A model generated the notes under the pieces. The model saw only the letters and a program-made list of their open reading frames with translations, ran no database searches and was not told the origin of the DNA. Shown here one piece after another: positions 1-10,700 of a DNA stretch of 64,000 bases. A program made the translations under genes and the position numbers. The stretch's first letter is position 1, and each line of letters starts with the position of its first letter. Source of the stretch: Ypsolopha sequella (lineage: Eukaryota > Arthropoda > Insecta > Lepidoptera > Ypsolophidae); the NCBI GenBank assembly GCA_934047225.1, contig OW203991.1, positions 9,424,001 through 9,488,000 on the forward strand, written 5' to 3'.

Positions 1-519
1 AATATGATCGCGTCTGCGTCACCCCTTATCATATTTTAAGTTCACATTTCGCTTTGACAAGTCATACATAACATACATAACAAAATCGCAAGAAAATAAG
101 TTAATTTAACTGCCGGCGACGGTACTTTTATTTTGGTACGAGTAATAGAAAAGACGAAAAGTAAAAGCGGTCGGTGGGGGAAAAGTACCCAACTGCTGCA
201 TTTTTCACGTATTCATAACTACCACGAGATTAATATGTTTTCAAATTCAAAAAAATAACAGTAGTCATTTAAGAAAACTTGTATGAAAATGGTACGTTTT
301 GGAGCTTAAAATACAAGCCTTACTTAGTACTTTTTAGTATTTTTAAAACATGTCGATTACCCGAAATTTTGAGACAGATAGGAAGCACAGTCTGGGTGAT
401 AGATAAAGTTATTAAAATTTTTATTCGATTTTTTTCATTAGCATACAAATGAAACGACAAATCTTTTTGTATAGCATCAAAATCTGACCCTCTTTCAATG
501 AGGTTTTATATATACTGCA
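1..519. other. AT-rich sequence, nothing recognised
   Basis: If the Sidestep-like gene continues toward position 1 this is intronic. No Ig5 exon, splice-bounded frame or RNA gene was found. Confidence 0.5.
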
Positions 520-648
520 TTATATACAAGGATCTCATGGCGTGTGTATTGGTTGTGTCCAAAATCGGAACTAACGCCGCTACCATACTCCTTGTTTCGC
601 CCCCCTGTCACTGTCATCCACGCGCTATCAGATCCGTGTAGCACTTGC
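520..648 (+). repeat. Dispersed repeat, copy 1
   Basis: AAGGATCTCATGGCGTGTGT, TCCAAAATCGGAACTAACGC and CTGTCACTGTCATCCACGCG match the minus strand of 2222-2385. A shorter relative, AAGGATCTCCCGGCGTGTGG, is at 10118. Confidence 0.65.
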
Positions 649-933
649 GGAGAAGCAATTCAATACATTTTGATTTTCAAAATTAGTAACCAGGTGACAC
701 CATTTGACGAAGGAGCTGTCAAAATAAATTGCTAAACGAAATTAAATATCTTTGTCTTATGAAGACTTCTTGGTCATAAATTGGGTAATTTAAAATCAAA
801 CTGAGATAGCCTTCTTTTTTGGGGAATGTTACCTTTGATTATGTTTATTTTTGCGAAATCCATTTGAATACTCTAAATATTATTAGAGTTCATTACATAC
901 TAGAAAAGATCAACAAGAACAAGAATTTGAAAA

Positions 934-975
934 AATTCCCCGGGCCAGGATTCGAACCTGCGACCTCTTGTCTTG
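934..975 (-). repeat. tRNA T-arm remnant
   Basis: The minus strand reads AGGTCGCAGGTTCGAATCC, a good T arm and B box, continuing TGGCCCGGGG. No D arm or anticodon arm precedes it, so it is a broken tRNA-derived repeat and not a tRNA gene. Confidence 0.6.
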
Positions 976-2221
976 ATAACAACTAATAAAAACTAATAAT
1001 ATTTAATGTTACCTTTATTATTTTGTCAATTTTTTTTTCCTACAAAGAAAACAAAATGAGAAAATAAATAGTAAATAACAACCAAATAAATAGTTATTGT
1101 CTGATTAAAAATAGCTTCTTACTAAGCATAACTAAGTAAGTAAGTAATTTCTTACTTCTAAATGTATGACTAGAGTATGTACAATAATTTGAGTAAATTT
1201 GAAACTTGAATATATTACCGTCTCTAAGATAGAGCTGATACAAATACCTAACGTCAAAAACGATATTTTTAGAGGTTATTTCTACAGGCACCCTTCGGGA
1301 ACGGAACTCTAAAAGACGATAGAGTGGATAAAAAGAATTTGGTCAAAGAATCTCCACAAAGATATATTTTTTTTCATAATACCTGTCTAAGTTATGCTTT
1401 GAGTATATGGTCTAAGAAATTGTGGCATAATTTCGTTTTGTGCACGTATTTTCAATGACGTTAAAAATTTCCCAAATCTAGGGAAAATTCTTAACATATT
1501 TGCTTGCAACATATCATTTAAAATAAACTGATAAACATTTTCCAAATTATTTTAAGTAAAGCCTTTTAAAATAACAATCGTTAGCGATTACTTACTTGTG
1601 GAAAATTATTTTCGAACCGAAATTAGCCTTTACACTCCAAGAAACGCATGATTTTACCAGGATTTCATAATTTTTTGGCACTTGGACTTCGAGCCGTGTT
1701 TAACCATAAATCATAAATTATGGACTGGTAAGTAGTGTTGCATAGGGGCCACAACTACCTATATAATTGCAATCAGAATACGTATATGTACTTCAGTATA
1801 ATACAAAATCATTGTATAATACATACCCTCTTCCCTTAAATATTGATGATGACGGATTTTCTACAAAGGAAATACCTACTTATTGCTTTCGTTTTTGAAA
1901 TAGTATGACTGCATTCAATTCATTCAAAGTCTTTTATAAAAGTCACTTGCCTCACATGGGACTCAAACCAGCAAAAAAGAGAAATTTTTTGTCCACATTG
2001 TTAAAAAACAACAATCCCAACCTAAGACGTTATTCGCAATGAAGACTACTCGAATTGGTATCACAATCATATTATAAATAAAATAAAAATGGGTGTAGCG
2101 TAGGTGTCTATTAGGTATGTGTAATGTGTAAAGTTGCATAATTTGACTGTCGATTTACCGAGCATGTTTAAAAATTCAAACCGGCCAGTACGTATTTATA
2201 CTCTTTGGATTGGAAATGTCT
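976..2221. other. AT-rich sequence, nothing recognised
   Basis: Short open frames here have no domain character and no matching splice context. Confidence 0.5.
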
Positions 2222-2385
2222 ACATAAATACAGTGGATCTTATGACGCGTGGTTGACAGTGACAGGAGGTGCAGCTGTGAAACAACGAATAAGATAGCAG
2301 CGTTAGTTCCGATTTTGACCACGACCAATCCACGTACCACCAATCCACGTGCTGAAAGAACCTTGTCGCACTGTATTATGGTCAA
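2222..2385 (-). repeat. Dispersed repeat, copy 2 (inverted)
   Basis: The minus strand reads GGTCAAAATCGGAACTAACG, TTCGTTGTTTCACAGC and CTGTCACTGTCAACCACGCG. This is the same family as 520-648 in opposite orientation. Confidence 0.65.
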
Positions 2386-2466
2386 TCGACAAAAAATTAG
2401 ATAAATAGTAAAATTAGAAAAATAGTTTAGGTGGGAAATTATAGATTTTCATAAAACTTTATTTCC

Positions 2467-2640
2467 AATATAATACAATACAACTTTATTTGCACACCAT
2501 ATAAAAAAAGGAACAGAAATATAAATACTTAATTTTTATCTAACTTATTATGTAGCACAAACAGGCAGCCTTATCGCTTCCGATAGATATTTGAAGTGAT
2601 GTTTGCACACACTAATTAAGTTACGTAATAATTATTATAA
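2467..2640 (-). repeat. Probable LINE 3' end (poly(A) signal on minus strand)
   Basis: On the minus strand this runs from a CGATAAGGCTGCCTGTTTGT block to GTGTGCAAATAAAGTTGTATTGTATTA. It carries AATAAA and ends in a simple A/T-rich tail. This layout is common to lepidopteran non-LTR 3' ends. No coding part is attached. Confidence 0.6.
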
Positions 2641-4389
2641 ACGAGAGGTATCGTGGGACATCCGGTTGGAACGAAGTTCCTTTCGCTACTGTTACGCACG
2701 CACGCACGCTACATCTCTGTACTGCAGTAATATACCTAGACAAACGCTTGTAAACACAGAAACACACATCCTATAGCAAAAGTGTCGTGACGGTAAAAGT
2801 CTTACACTTTTTTCGGCATAGCTCTCATACGCCGAGTGTCTGGAGTGTGACGTGCGATGAGGAACTTTGTTCCAATAAATGTTAGTTGGCTGAAAACAAT
2901 TTTTTTTTAAATTGATACTTGTCGTTGTTGGTTCTTGATGGAACATTTGGAACATATTAAAAAAAACAAATTCTTGGTACCTGTTCCACTTTTTTATACA
3001 GCGACCGGTTTCTTTATAATAACATCGTCAGGCTTTTACATATGGCTATGAATCATGAGATGGAATATTTTGTCTTATTATGTATACTATTTTTTTTAAT
3101 GAAATGCAACAATTTTTAGATTTTTGGAAAAATGTGTGTACCCCTATCTTAGGCTACAATGTTACTACTTGATAATATTGGAAAATAAGGCAGTTTATTT
3201 TGATACTAAGTAACTTACTTTAAAACAGGAATATTTACGATAAAAACTTGAAACATACACAAAGGTAAGAAGATTAGAAAACAATTTCAATTTCCAAAAA
3301 CTAAAAGCTTTAAGCGAAAACTTCATAACCCACTGATCAAAGCAGCGTTATCAGGGAGCCCACAAACAAAGCGAAGCTCCCCTGCCAAAGTTCTTATTCC
3401 ACTACAATAAGAAATATAGTACCTTGACACGCAAGTCCGCTAACATGGCGCGATGTATAACTAGAACACTCAAGTTAAACTGAAAACTGAAGTTTCAACG
3501 GAAAACTGAAGAAGGAACTTTAACCACAACTTCCTAGAGCTTTTAATGACAAAGACTGGAGGTCAGAAAGCATTGCTGCTGGCTGAGCTTCTTTAACCCT
3601 AGATTACAATCGTTACCGCGGATTTTTTAATGTTGAGTAATATACTAGTATATACAATATGTTAGTGAATATAAACATAAAAAATATACGTATTATCAAA
3701 GGATTGTTTTTGAAAAGAAATACAAAAGTATAAATATTATATTTCATAAAAACTCGTAAAACTCGTTGAAAAATAAGATTAGATAATTAGAATTCACCTA
3801 ATAATAGGACAATGTATTCTGCTGTACATTGTTGTACATAACAAAAAATACAAGCATCATTAATTTGAGAGCTGTATTTCTCAAATAGCTTTTATTTAAA
3901 ACGAACATTTTAAATTACGAATTTTTTAGAGCATTTAATTATAAAGATGAATAAGCTTAGGTTTCTTTTACCGAATTTTTTACCATTCATTAATTACAAA
4001 CTAAAGACACCCATACACTTTCGCCTATGGCAACAAAAACTTTAACTTCGTTAAATAATAGAAGAAACTATAAAGTTTTAACTAGATTGATTCTCTAGAA
4101 ACTTTGTCATAAAATCTCGACGAAGTTTGCCCAAAGATAATTACGTTAGTGTAGCTTAATGAGGAAATTAATATCCCTTGAGATTTCCACCTGCAAACTA
4201 AGAGGATATTGGGAAATTGGACACACAGGTACATAATGTACAGTTATAGGTTAGAAACTTTATTTACCTCTATATTTTTAAACGAGTTTGTATCAATGTA
4301 TAAGTGACGGGTTAGCTTTAGCAGGAGGACATCTGATTTTTAGTCTGAATGTAATTGTAGGAGTTTCTTTGGCAATTTATTTTGATTTA
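2641..4389. other. AT-rich sequence, nothing recognised
   Basis: It contains cryptic short frames (for example 2955-2692 on minus) without recognisable domains. Confidence 0.5.
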
Positions 4390-4680
4390 ATATAGAGCAC
4401 CCCGACTTCATTGAATATAGGTCGAATCTGCATCAAAACGGAATCAGAGCACCCCGACTCCACGAAATCTTGTGGCTACTACCCCTAGAGTGTATAAAAA
4501 AAGCCGGAGGCACAGAGGGAGGGCAGCCCCCGCCCGCTGTATCCGTAGCGGCTGAGGTTGGTCGCCGAAGGTGACCAGCAAACCCGAGCTGCGGAGGTGA
4601 GCATGGGTGCCTGCGTTTTGTTACGCAAGGGCGAAGGGGCTGCACTTCCCGCAGCGCCGAAGCTATTGTAGAAGTAAGTT
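4390..4680. repeat. GC-rich island of unknown type
   Basis: Two AGAGCACCCCGACT repeats (4394 and 4446) precede about 230 bp of GC-rich sequence with GGTCGCCGAAGGTGACCAGC and TTTGTTACGCAAGGGCGAAG. The composition contrasts sharply with the flanks. No convincing protein match was found in any frame. It may be the untranslated end of a retroelement. Confidence 0.4.
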
Positions 4681-5163
4681 TGTGTCAATAAACCAATAAA
4701 AAGTACAAAAAAGTTACTTATCCTCAACATTTCTCAAAATGGGTGCATTTCCTAACTTTTGCATTTTCAAAAATACACTAGGAATGGGTTATTTAACGCA
4801 AAAAATCGTACCTATAATATTCAAAAGTCCCGTATCTGAGGTTTAACCCTATGACCCAAGAATATTATAAATATTTATTACCACTTTTATTAGACCATGT
4901 CTCGGAACAATTATCTTAGCATCAGGTGTCTAATTATGTTAGGAAAAAAAAAAAACGGGGGAACCCCCTCCTCCCAAATTTCCCCCAACCTCCTACGAAG
5001 ATTTCTCATTCCTAAATATGTATTTACCTGGGTGACTATAAAATGACTACCAAAACTATACGGACGGGGAAACTAAATTTTATCTTCCTAAGAAACCTTG
5101 TAAGAAAAAATAAGCTTCTGCCACATACATTCAATAGTTGACATGTTGATATTTTATTAACAG

Positions 5164-5200
5164 ACTAGCTTTTGCCCGCGACTTCAACCGCGTTTAACAC
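5164..5200 (-). repeat. End fragment of the CGCGGGCAAAAGCTA repeat
   Basis: GACTAGCTTTTGCCCGCGAC followed by TTCAACCGCGT is the terminal block of this family in reverse. Confidence 0.6.
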
Positions 5201-5235
5201 CAATTTAATCGACCATCATCACATGACCAGCAACC

Positions 5236-5386
5236 GAAACACAGTGTTTAACCACGCGCGATGCAACTTAGTTGAATCACAAGTGCGAAGAGTGTGACAA
5301 TCATACTGTTCAATCGCAAAAACATCGTGTCACGCTCCTCGCACTTAGTCGTATCGCGCGCGATTAAACACTGTGCTACGGGTGCA
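5236..5386. mobile_element. MITE with CACAGTGTTTAA..CGCGCGA ends, copy 1
   Basis: The inverted ends are CACAGTGTTTAACCACGCGC and GCGCGATTAAACACTGTG. The arms also share TTGAATCACAAGTGCGA. A second copy of the family is at 51106-51262. Confidence 0.8.
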
Positions 5387-5834
5387 GGAGAGGTAACTTT
5401 GAAAAATAATACATAAATAGTTCAAGCCAATGCTTGAATTCTCGGTAGCGTGTCGTAACGTCATAATTTCAAGCCTTAATGACTCCAAAGAAGACTCCAT
5501 TAAAATTTGTTCTGTTGTTTTAACGTGAATCACGATAAAACATAAACAATTGACAGACAGACGAAATTTACTTTACCTTGAATTTTTTTCTCCTCTTACT
5601 GAGAAAACACTTTTTACAGTTGACAGTTATTTGTCGTTACACAAGATTCTTTAATGGGTTCTATTATTGCCGATTCAGATGTACACCTATCTTTTTCTTA
5701 TAACCAGATATTTTTCATATTATTTTACCTGGAATCGGATTTTCCTGATGTATTTTCAGCTACACGCTAAGTTATCTAATGGCAGTTCTGATAATGGTTA
5801 TCTCACTATCCCACTTTCCATCCCACTAAACCCA

Positions 5835-6068
5835 CTATCACACTATTATTATAAATGCAAAAGTTCGTGTGTGTGTGAGTTAGTATGTTTGTTACTTCTT
5901 CACGCTGAAACAATTGGACGGATTTAGATGAAATTTGGACTGGAGATAGCTTATATCCTGAATTAACACATAGGCTACATGTTATCCTGAGAAAAAAAAC
6001 ACTGTTCCCGTGGGAAAAAGGATTACTTTAAACCGAATTACACGCGGGTGGAGCCGCGGGCAAAAGCT
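5835..6068 (+). repeat. Lepidopteran dispersed repeat ending CGCGGGCAAAAGCTA
   Basis: TATTATAAATGCAAAAGTTC, GAAACAATTGGACGGATTTA, GGCTACATGTTATCCTGAG and the end GGAGCCGCGGGCAAAAGCTA form a well-known repeat layout in moths and butterflies. A short reverse end of the same family is at 5164-5200. Confidence 0.7.
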
Positions 6069-6464
6069 ATTAATCTTATTAAGTATAAGTATCTTCAAGA
6101 GCGGGCGACTGTACTACGTTAATTGCATTCCCGGGTTTGCTTCGCATCGCCCTTGAATGAGAAAAGCTTTAATAAAGAACCGACAAAGGCATTGTTTTAA
6201 TGTAGCTTCAAATAAATGCTTATTATTTTTAAGCTAAATGAGCGCAAAAGTAAAAAATTTGAAACGTTAGCAATCGCATTACAGGAATTTGTTTTTGTGT
6301 GGAATTAGAATCACGTCATTCGTAGTATATTTATAATATTGTGTGTTCCACTCATTACTTTTTTTATTACCTATTCGCATGTTTTTTTTTACCGCACGAT
6401 AGTGAGCAAGGTATATTTTTTTCCATGATCCATAACAATGAAAATTTAAATGAATAATTGTAAA

Positions 6465-6530
6465 TATATCTGTAGTCTCTGCCTACCCGTCTGGGAGAAG
6501 GGCGTGAGTATATGTACGTATGTAGATATA
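6465..6530 (+). repeat. Short RTE-like 3' tail
   Basis: ATCTGTAGTCTCTGCCTACC followed by CGTCTGGGAGAAGGGCGTGAGTA-type sequence matches the last 60 bp of the copies at 16190 and 22983. Confidence 0.7.
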
Positions 6531-6935
6531 TTTCTATAGATTTTGATGCAACGGTAAAATAAGTAGGTACAAGTACGTAAAGTGAGCTTTTAAAAAGCTG
6601 TAAACTAAGCGCTTGACTAGATTTACGAGCTAAAACTTTCGGAATATAAATCAAGGAGATATCTTTTATCTGAATTTTCTTTGTAATTAAACTAAGAACA
6701 AGTCTTTCTAACAGTGATCGAAGATACTTTTATTTCCTATTTATTTAGCTTAAGGGTTTTTTCTACAGTATGAATTTTGTTATATACCTAATACAGGTGA
6801 CATTCTCAGAAAAATAAAACACATGCTATAGTTGTAAATCACAAGTTTGTCTTTATGAACAAACTTGTGCTTTATGACTTTTGCAAATTCATAAAAAAAA
6901 TGTATTCTTTCTCTTTGAAAATTACAATAAATTGT

Positions 6936-7077
6936 CACGACATGAATCCCCGAGGGTGTGTCAGAGGTGTTCCGAGTGTGAACTGTGGAATGCAAGCCAC
7001 AGTCCACACTCGGTACACCCGCGTTCCTCCGACGATTATTACTTCCCAACGTGATGGGTTGTGAACCCTGTGTTCGT
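6936..7077 (-). repeat. SINE 3' fragment next to the exon array
   Basis: It matches the 3' half of the SINE at 53806 in reverse: GTCACGACATGAATCCCCGAGG to GGGTTGTGAACCCTG. It contains an internal dyad, GTGTGAACTGTGG..CCACAGTCCACAC. Its edge abuts the decayed sixth unit of the 113-bp array. Confidence 0.75.
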
Positions 7078-7095
7078 TGCCATAGAAGTATGTTC

Positions 7096-7660
7096 GCAGT
7101 ATGATTACATCGAACATAAATCAAAGTCATGTACTCACATTTAACAAGTAAAGAGACCGGGTTACTGGTCCCTTTCCCTTCACTGTTGGCAGCCATACAG
7201 GTATAGTCGCAGTATGATTACACCCGACATAAATCAAAGTCATATACTCACATCGAACAAGTAAAGAGACCGGGTTACTGGTCCCTTTCCCTTCACTGTT
7301 GGCAGCCATACAGGTATAGTCGCAGTATGATTACACCCGACATAAATCAAAGTCATGTACTCACATCGAACAAGTAAAGAGACCGGGTTACTGGTCCCCT
7401 TCCCTTCACTGTTGGCTGCCATACAGGTATAGTCGCAGTATGATTACACCCGACATAAATCAAAGTCATGTACTTACATCGAACAAGTAAAGAGACCGGG
7501 TTACTGGTCCCCTTCCCTTCAATGTTGGCTGCCATACAGGTATAATCGCAGTATGATTACACCCGACATAAATCAAAGTCATGTACTTACATCGAACAAG
7601 TAAAGAGACCGGGTTACTGGTCCCCTTCCCTTCACTGTTGGCTGCCATACAGGTGTAGTC
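7096..7660 (-). repeat. 113-bp tandem array of partial exon H plus splice donor (5 units)
   Basis: Five units start at 7096, 7209, 7322, 7435 and 7548. The highest-coordinate unit overlaps real exon H. Each unit holds about 73 bp of exon sequence encoding [17 protein letters not shown], an intact GT-donor (GTGAGT or GTAAGT) and about 40 bp of intron. Copies are about 95% identical. The extra copies lack the exon's 5' half and its acceptor. The unit length is not a multiple of three, so read-through into the next unit shifts frame. A decayed sixth unit (about 7073-7095) abuts a SINE fragment. Confidence 0.93.
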
Positions 7661-7750
7661 GCCGGCTGCAGCCCTAGTCACGCTCTGCAGCACCAGGCTT
7701 TGAGCACTAAGGATGACGCCAGCCGCTTCATTGTGGTAGATCTCTGCGTT
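7591..7750 (-). CDS. Sidestep-like exon H: second half of Ig4; source of the 113-bp array
   Basis: The acceptor is cctccatag and the donor GTAAGT. It encodes residues 362-414. [20 protein letters not shown] sequence is followed by A-G-D-Y-T-C (C395) and the domain end SNPVSLLVR. The last base starts a codon that in relatives reads Y/C followed by APVC, the start of Ig5. That next exon was not found between 1 and 7100. The 3' 70 bp of the exon, its donor and 40 bp of intron are repeated downstream as a tandem array. Only this copy has the 5' half of the exon and a proper acceptor. Confidence 0.92.
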
Positions 7751-10700
7751 CTATGGAGGGAAAATTTTATCAGACTTTATTTCTAAGCATCAACAAATAA
7801 ACCCATGTTATGATAGTACGAAGCTGCGCGCTTCCGGTACCACTCTACGCTTCGCAAAGAATTGTAGAAGTAGTCATTTTTAGGGTTCCGTACACAAAGG
7901 GCAAAACGGAGCCCTATTAATATCACTCCGCTCTCCGTCTGTCTGTCTGTCCGTGTCACGGGTCTCTAGTTGTTAGACGGAATGAGATAGAGACTTGAAA
8001 TTTTGATGTGTTGAGTAAAATTTTAACCCAAAACCGAAAATTAAATCAAAAATAAAATATTTTTAAGGGGGGGGGTCCTTCATTTTTTTCATTCATTTCA
8101 TTTTTTTATTTCCCTATAATTTTGGGTGTCATTGTGTAGAGCTCATTAAGAAGAGTGTAAATGTATTTTTATTTCAATTTATCTTCGAAAATAAAGAAAC
8201 GGGATGCTTTCAAAGTTTTTATTGCCACGGGGTCTATCTCAAAGACCAAAGTAGTTAGGAATTTGTAATTTCTGTATATCATGTACCATATGTTGTATTT
8301 AAACAACAGATACTAAAAACGCCGATTTATAACGTAGTTTTAGCGTTACGTCCCCGAATACTCAGCCAAGTTAATTTGCAGTTTTGTTTCATACAATTTG
8401 TAGGTAGTGATAAATTTGTAATTTCTGTTTAAATTATTTAAGTTTATTAACCTATTTAAATGGCACGGAACCCTCAAGGCGCGAGTCCTACTCACACTCG
8501 ATCGGTTTTTTTGTTGTTAAATTATTGTATCTAGATAATTTGAGCGTTTTAGTTTTTTTTGCTAAAGTTGATAAAGATGAAATACTCGTATATATGTAAC
8601 TATACAACGTGTAACAGAAAGGTTTAACCATATTCGATGAGCTTATTCAGTCAATGGTATGGAACAACTGTTCCATACATTTCGGCCGAGCGGCATTGCA
8701 TTTTTCTATGAAACAGTTATTTTTTTTTTTCGAGATACAGTGTTTGTTCCATAGTAAAAGTTGTTCTATACCATTGACTGAATATGCTCTTCAAATGTGG
8801 TTACACCTTTCTGTTACACGTTGTATAAGTTTGTTAGTGGCCACCTCAGAACAATAACAACCAAGAAATTAACACAGTCCCTTGCAAATTTCAACTTCTA
8901 ATGCGTCCGCATGCATAAAAGATGTCATCTTTGTATACATGCAAGGATCATTTTTGCTTAAACAAAATTGTCAAAACAAAACTGAAGGTGACAGTGTGCT
9001 AGAAATATAATAATAATAATAATTCTGCGGATGCATCATGCTCGATAATGCTCGCATCGTTCGCCGGTTTCTTTCCCTGGGACTCTGAACCTCGGTCGAC
9101 TGTGCTTCTGCCGAGGGATGTACCGTCTCTCTCTCTTGAAATTATTTTGGCCAAGGGGGACAGATGAGATCAAAAATTCTTGAAATAATAATAATAATAA
9201 TGTAAATAATAATTTTTATTAAATTTTTTAATTTTATTTAATGGTGGCCACAATAAAAATGGAATGTTTATAAAAGTACCTACTCTTATTTTATTTGCAT
9301 TTACCAGTTTATAATTAAAAAATCAATCTTTTATGACAAACTTTTAATAATAATAATATGTCTTTTAAATGATTATAATTACATTGAAAAACAGGTAAAT
9401 GAAATTTTGTGAGATATTTCATTGGCCCGACATATATCTCACAAAATTGTATTTAACTGTTTTTTCTATGTAATTATAGTCATTTAAAAGACAAAAAGTA
9501 AATTTTCAATATTTATTTAAATAATAATATGTGTTTTATATGTAAGGTTTAGTTGTTTTATAAGTTAACTTACCCCATGAAACCACACCAATCGATGTGT
9601 TTTTGGATTTGCTTTGACGGTACATTCGAAGTAAACATCATCTCCCTCTTTAATTTCATCTGGGTTGAGTTTTGAGCCCATTTTCAGGTCTACCACAGGA
9701 ACGTCTGTGAAAAGATGAAAAATATATAAATCCACAAGATCTAAATTTGTGGATATATTAATAATTTGCAATATTCCGCTAAGCACCCTTACCATGCTAT
9801 TCAAAATGCAGTACGAGTAGTACACACGAGCACAAAATAAACACTTTGCTTGTGCATGTTTTATGCGGGAGGGCGGGCGGTGCTTGAGTCTGCATTTTGA
9901 ATAGCATGGTAAGAGTGTTTAGCGGAATATTGCAAATTATTAATATATCCACAAATTCATGATGAAATTCCGCAAAGTAACGCCTTTTTCAATAAATTGC
10001 TTAAGATTTATTATCGTAATTATTATAAATATCAGTTGGAGAATAACGTATTTTAATTTATCAAAATTTGCACAACAGGGCTTTTGATATTTGCATCTCT
10101 TGTGACTACAGTACTACAAGGATCTCCCGGCGTGTGGATGACTACGGTATCGATTCGGGGTCACACAACTGAACTTATTTGACAGGACTTAACTTAATTT
10201 AAGCGTTCTGTCTTTTTCTTTCTGAATCGAAACGACAAAGACAGGATGCTTAAAATAAGTTTAGGCCTATTAAATTAGTTAAGGGGAACGAAAATACAAA
10301 CAGAAATAAAATGTAAGCTTTCGGATGATTTTGTTGCAATAATTAGGTAACGTATAGCCATAAAAAAAATACATGTTTTTGGTTGAACTTTAAGGTATTC
10401 ATTTTCCACAAACCACGTTAATCGATTCATATTTGTACTGTCTATGAATTTTTTTGTAACCCTCTATTGCACACTTCTTATCGATTTTGTTTCAGGTATC
10501 GCTTTCGCGATTTTGTTGGTTTTTTTTTAATAAAATTAGTGTGAATGATATCTATTCATTTTCCAAATACCACGTTATTCGGGTCAAAAAAAGCACCCCC
10601 TTTTTCCAAAAATATGTAAATCCACTGATGCAGTCAGCGGCAGCAAGATATTGTCAGTCTACGCCTAGCGTTGGCGCCCGTAAGACGTGGAACCTGTGCC

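Larger units (their letters stand above)
7751..9573. other. Intron G-H with repeats
   Basis: This is a 1.8-kb intron of the Sidestep-like gene. It contains a GGGTTCCGTAC-family repeat (7881-8513), a TA-flanked fold-back element (8602-8827) and a segment bracketed by ATA repeats (9009-9200). I see no other coding signal in it. Confidence 0.7.

Noticed and set aside
2176..2385. Minus-strand 69-codon frame
   Set aside because: It lies in a dispersed repeat that also occurs at 520-648, where the frame is different.
7001..7250. A recognisable Ig5 exon downstream of exon H
   Set aside because: I looked on the minus strand for a phase-1 acceptor followed by a YAPVC-like start through position 1 and found none.
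7127..7535. Separate 60-codon minus-strand frames starting MAANSEGKG
   Set aside because: They are repeat units of exon H read through the donor into intron. They are not independent genes.
7096..7660. Alternative mutually exclusive exons of the Dscam type
   Set aside because: The extra units lack acceptors and the 5' half of the exon, and they are near identical, so they do not offer alternative complete exons.
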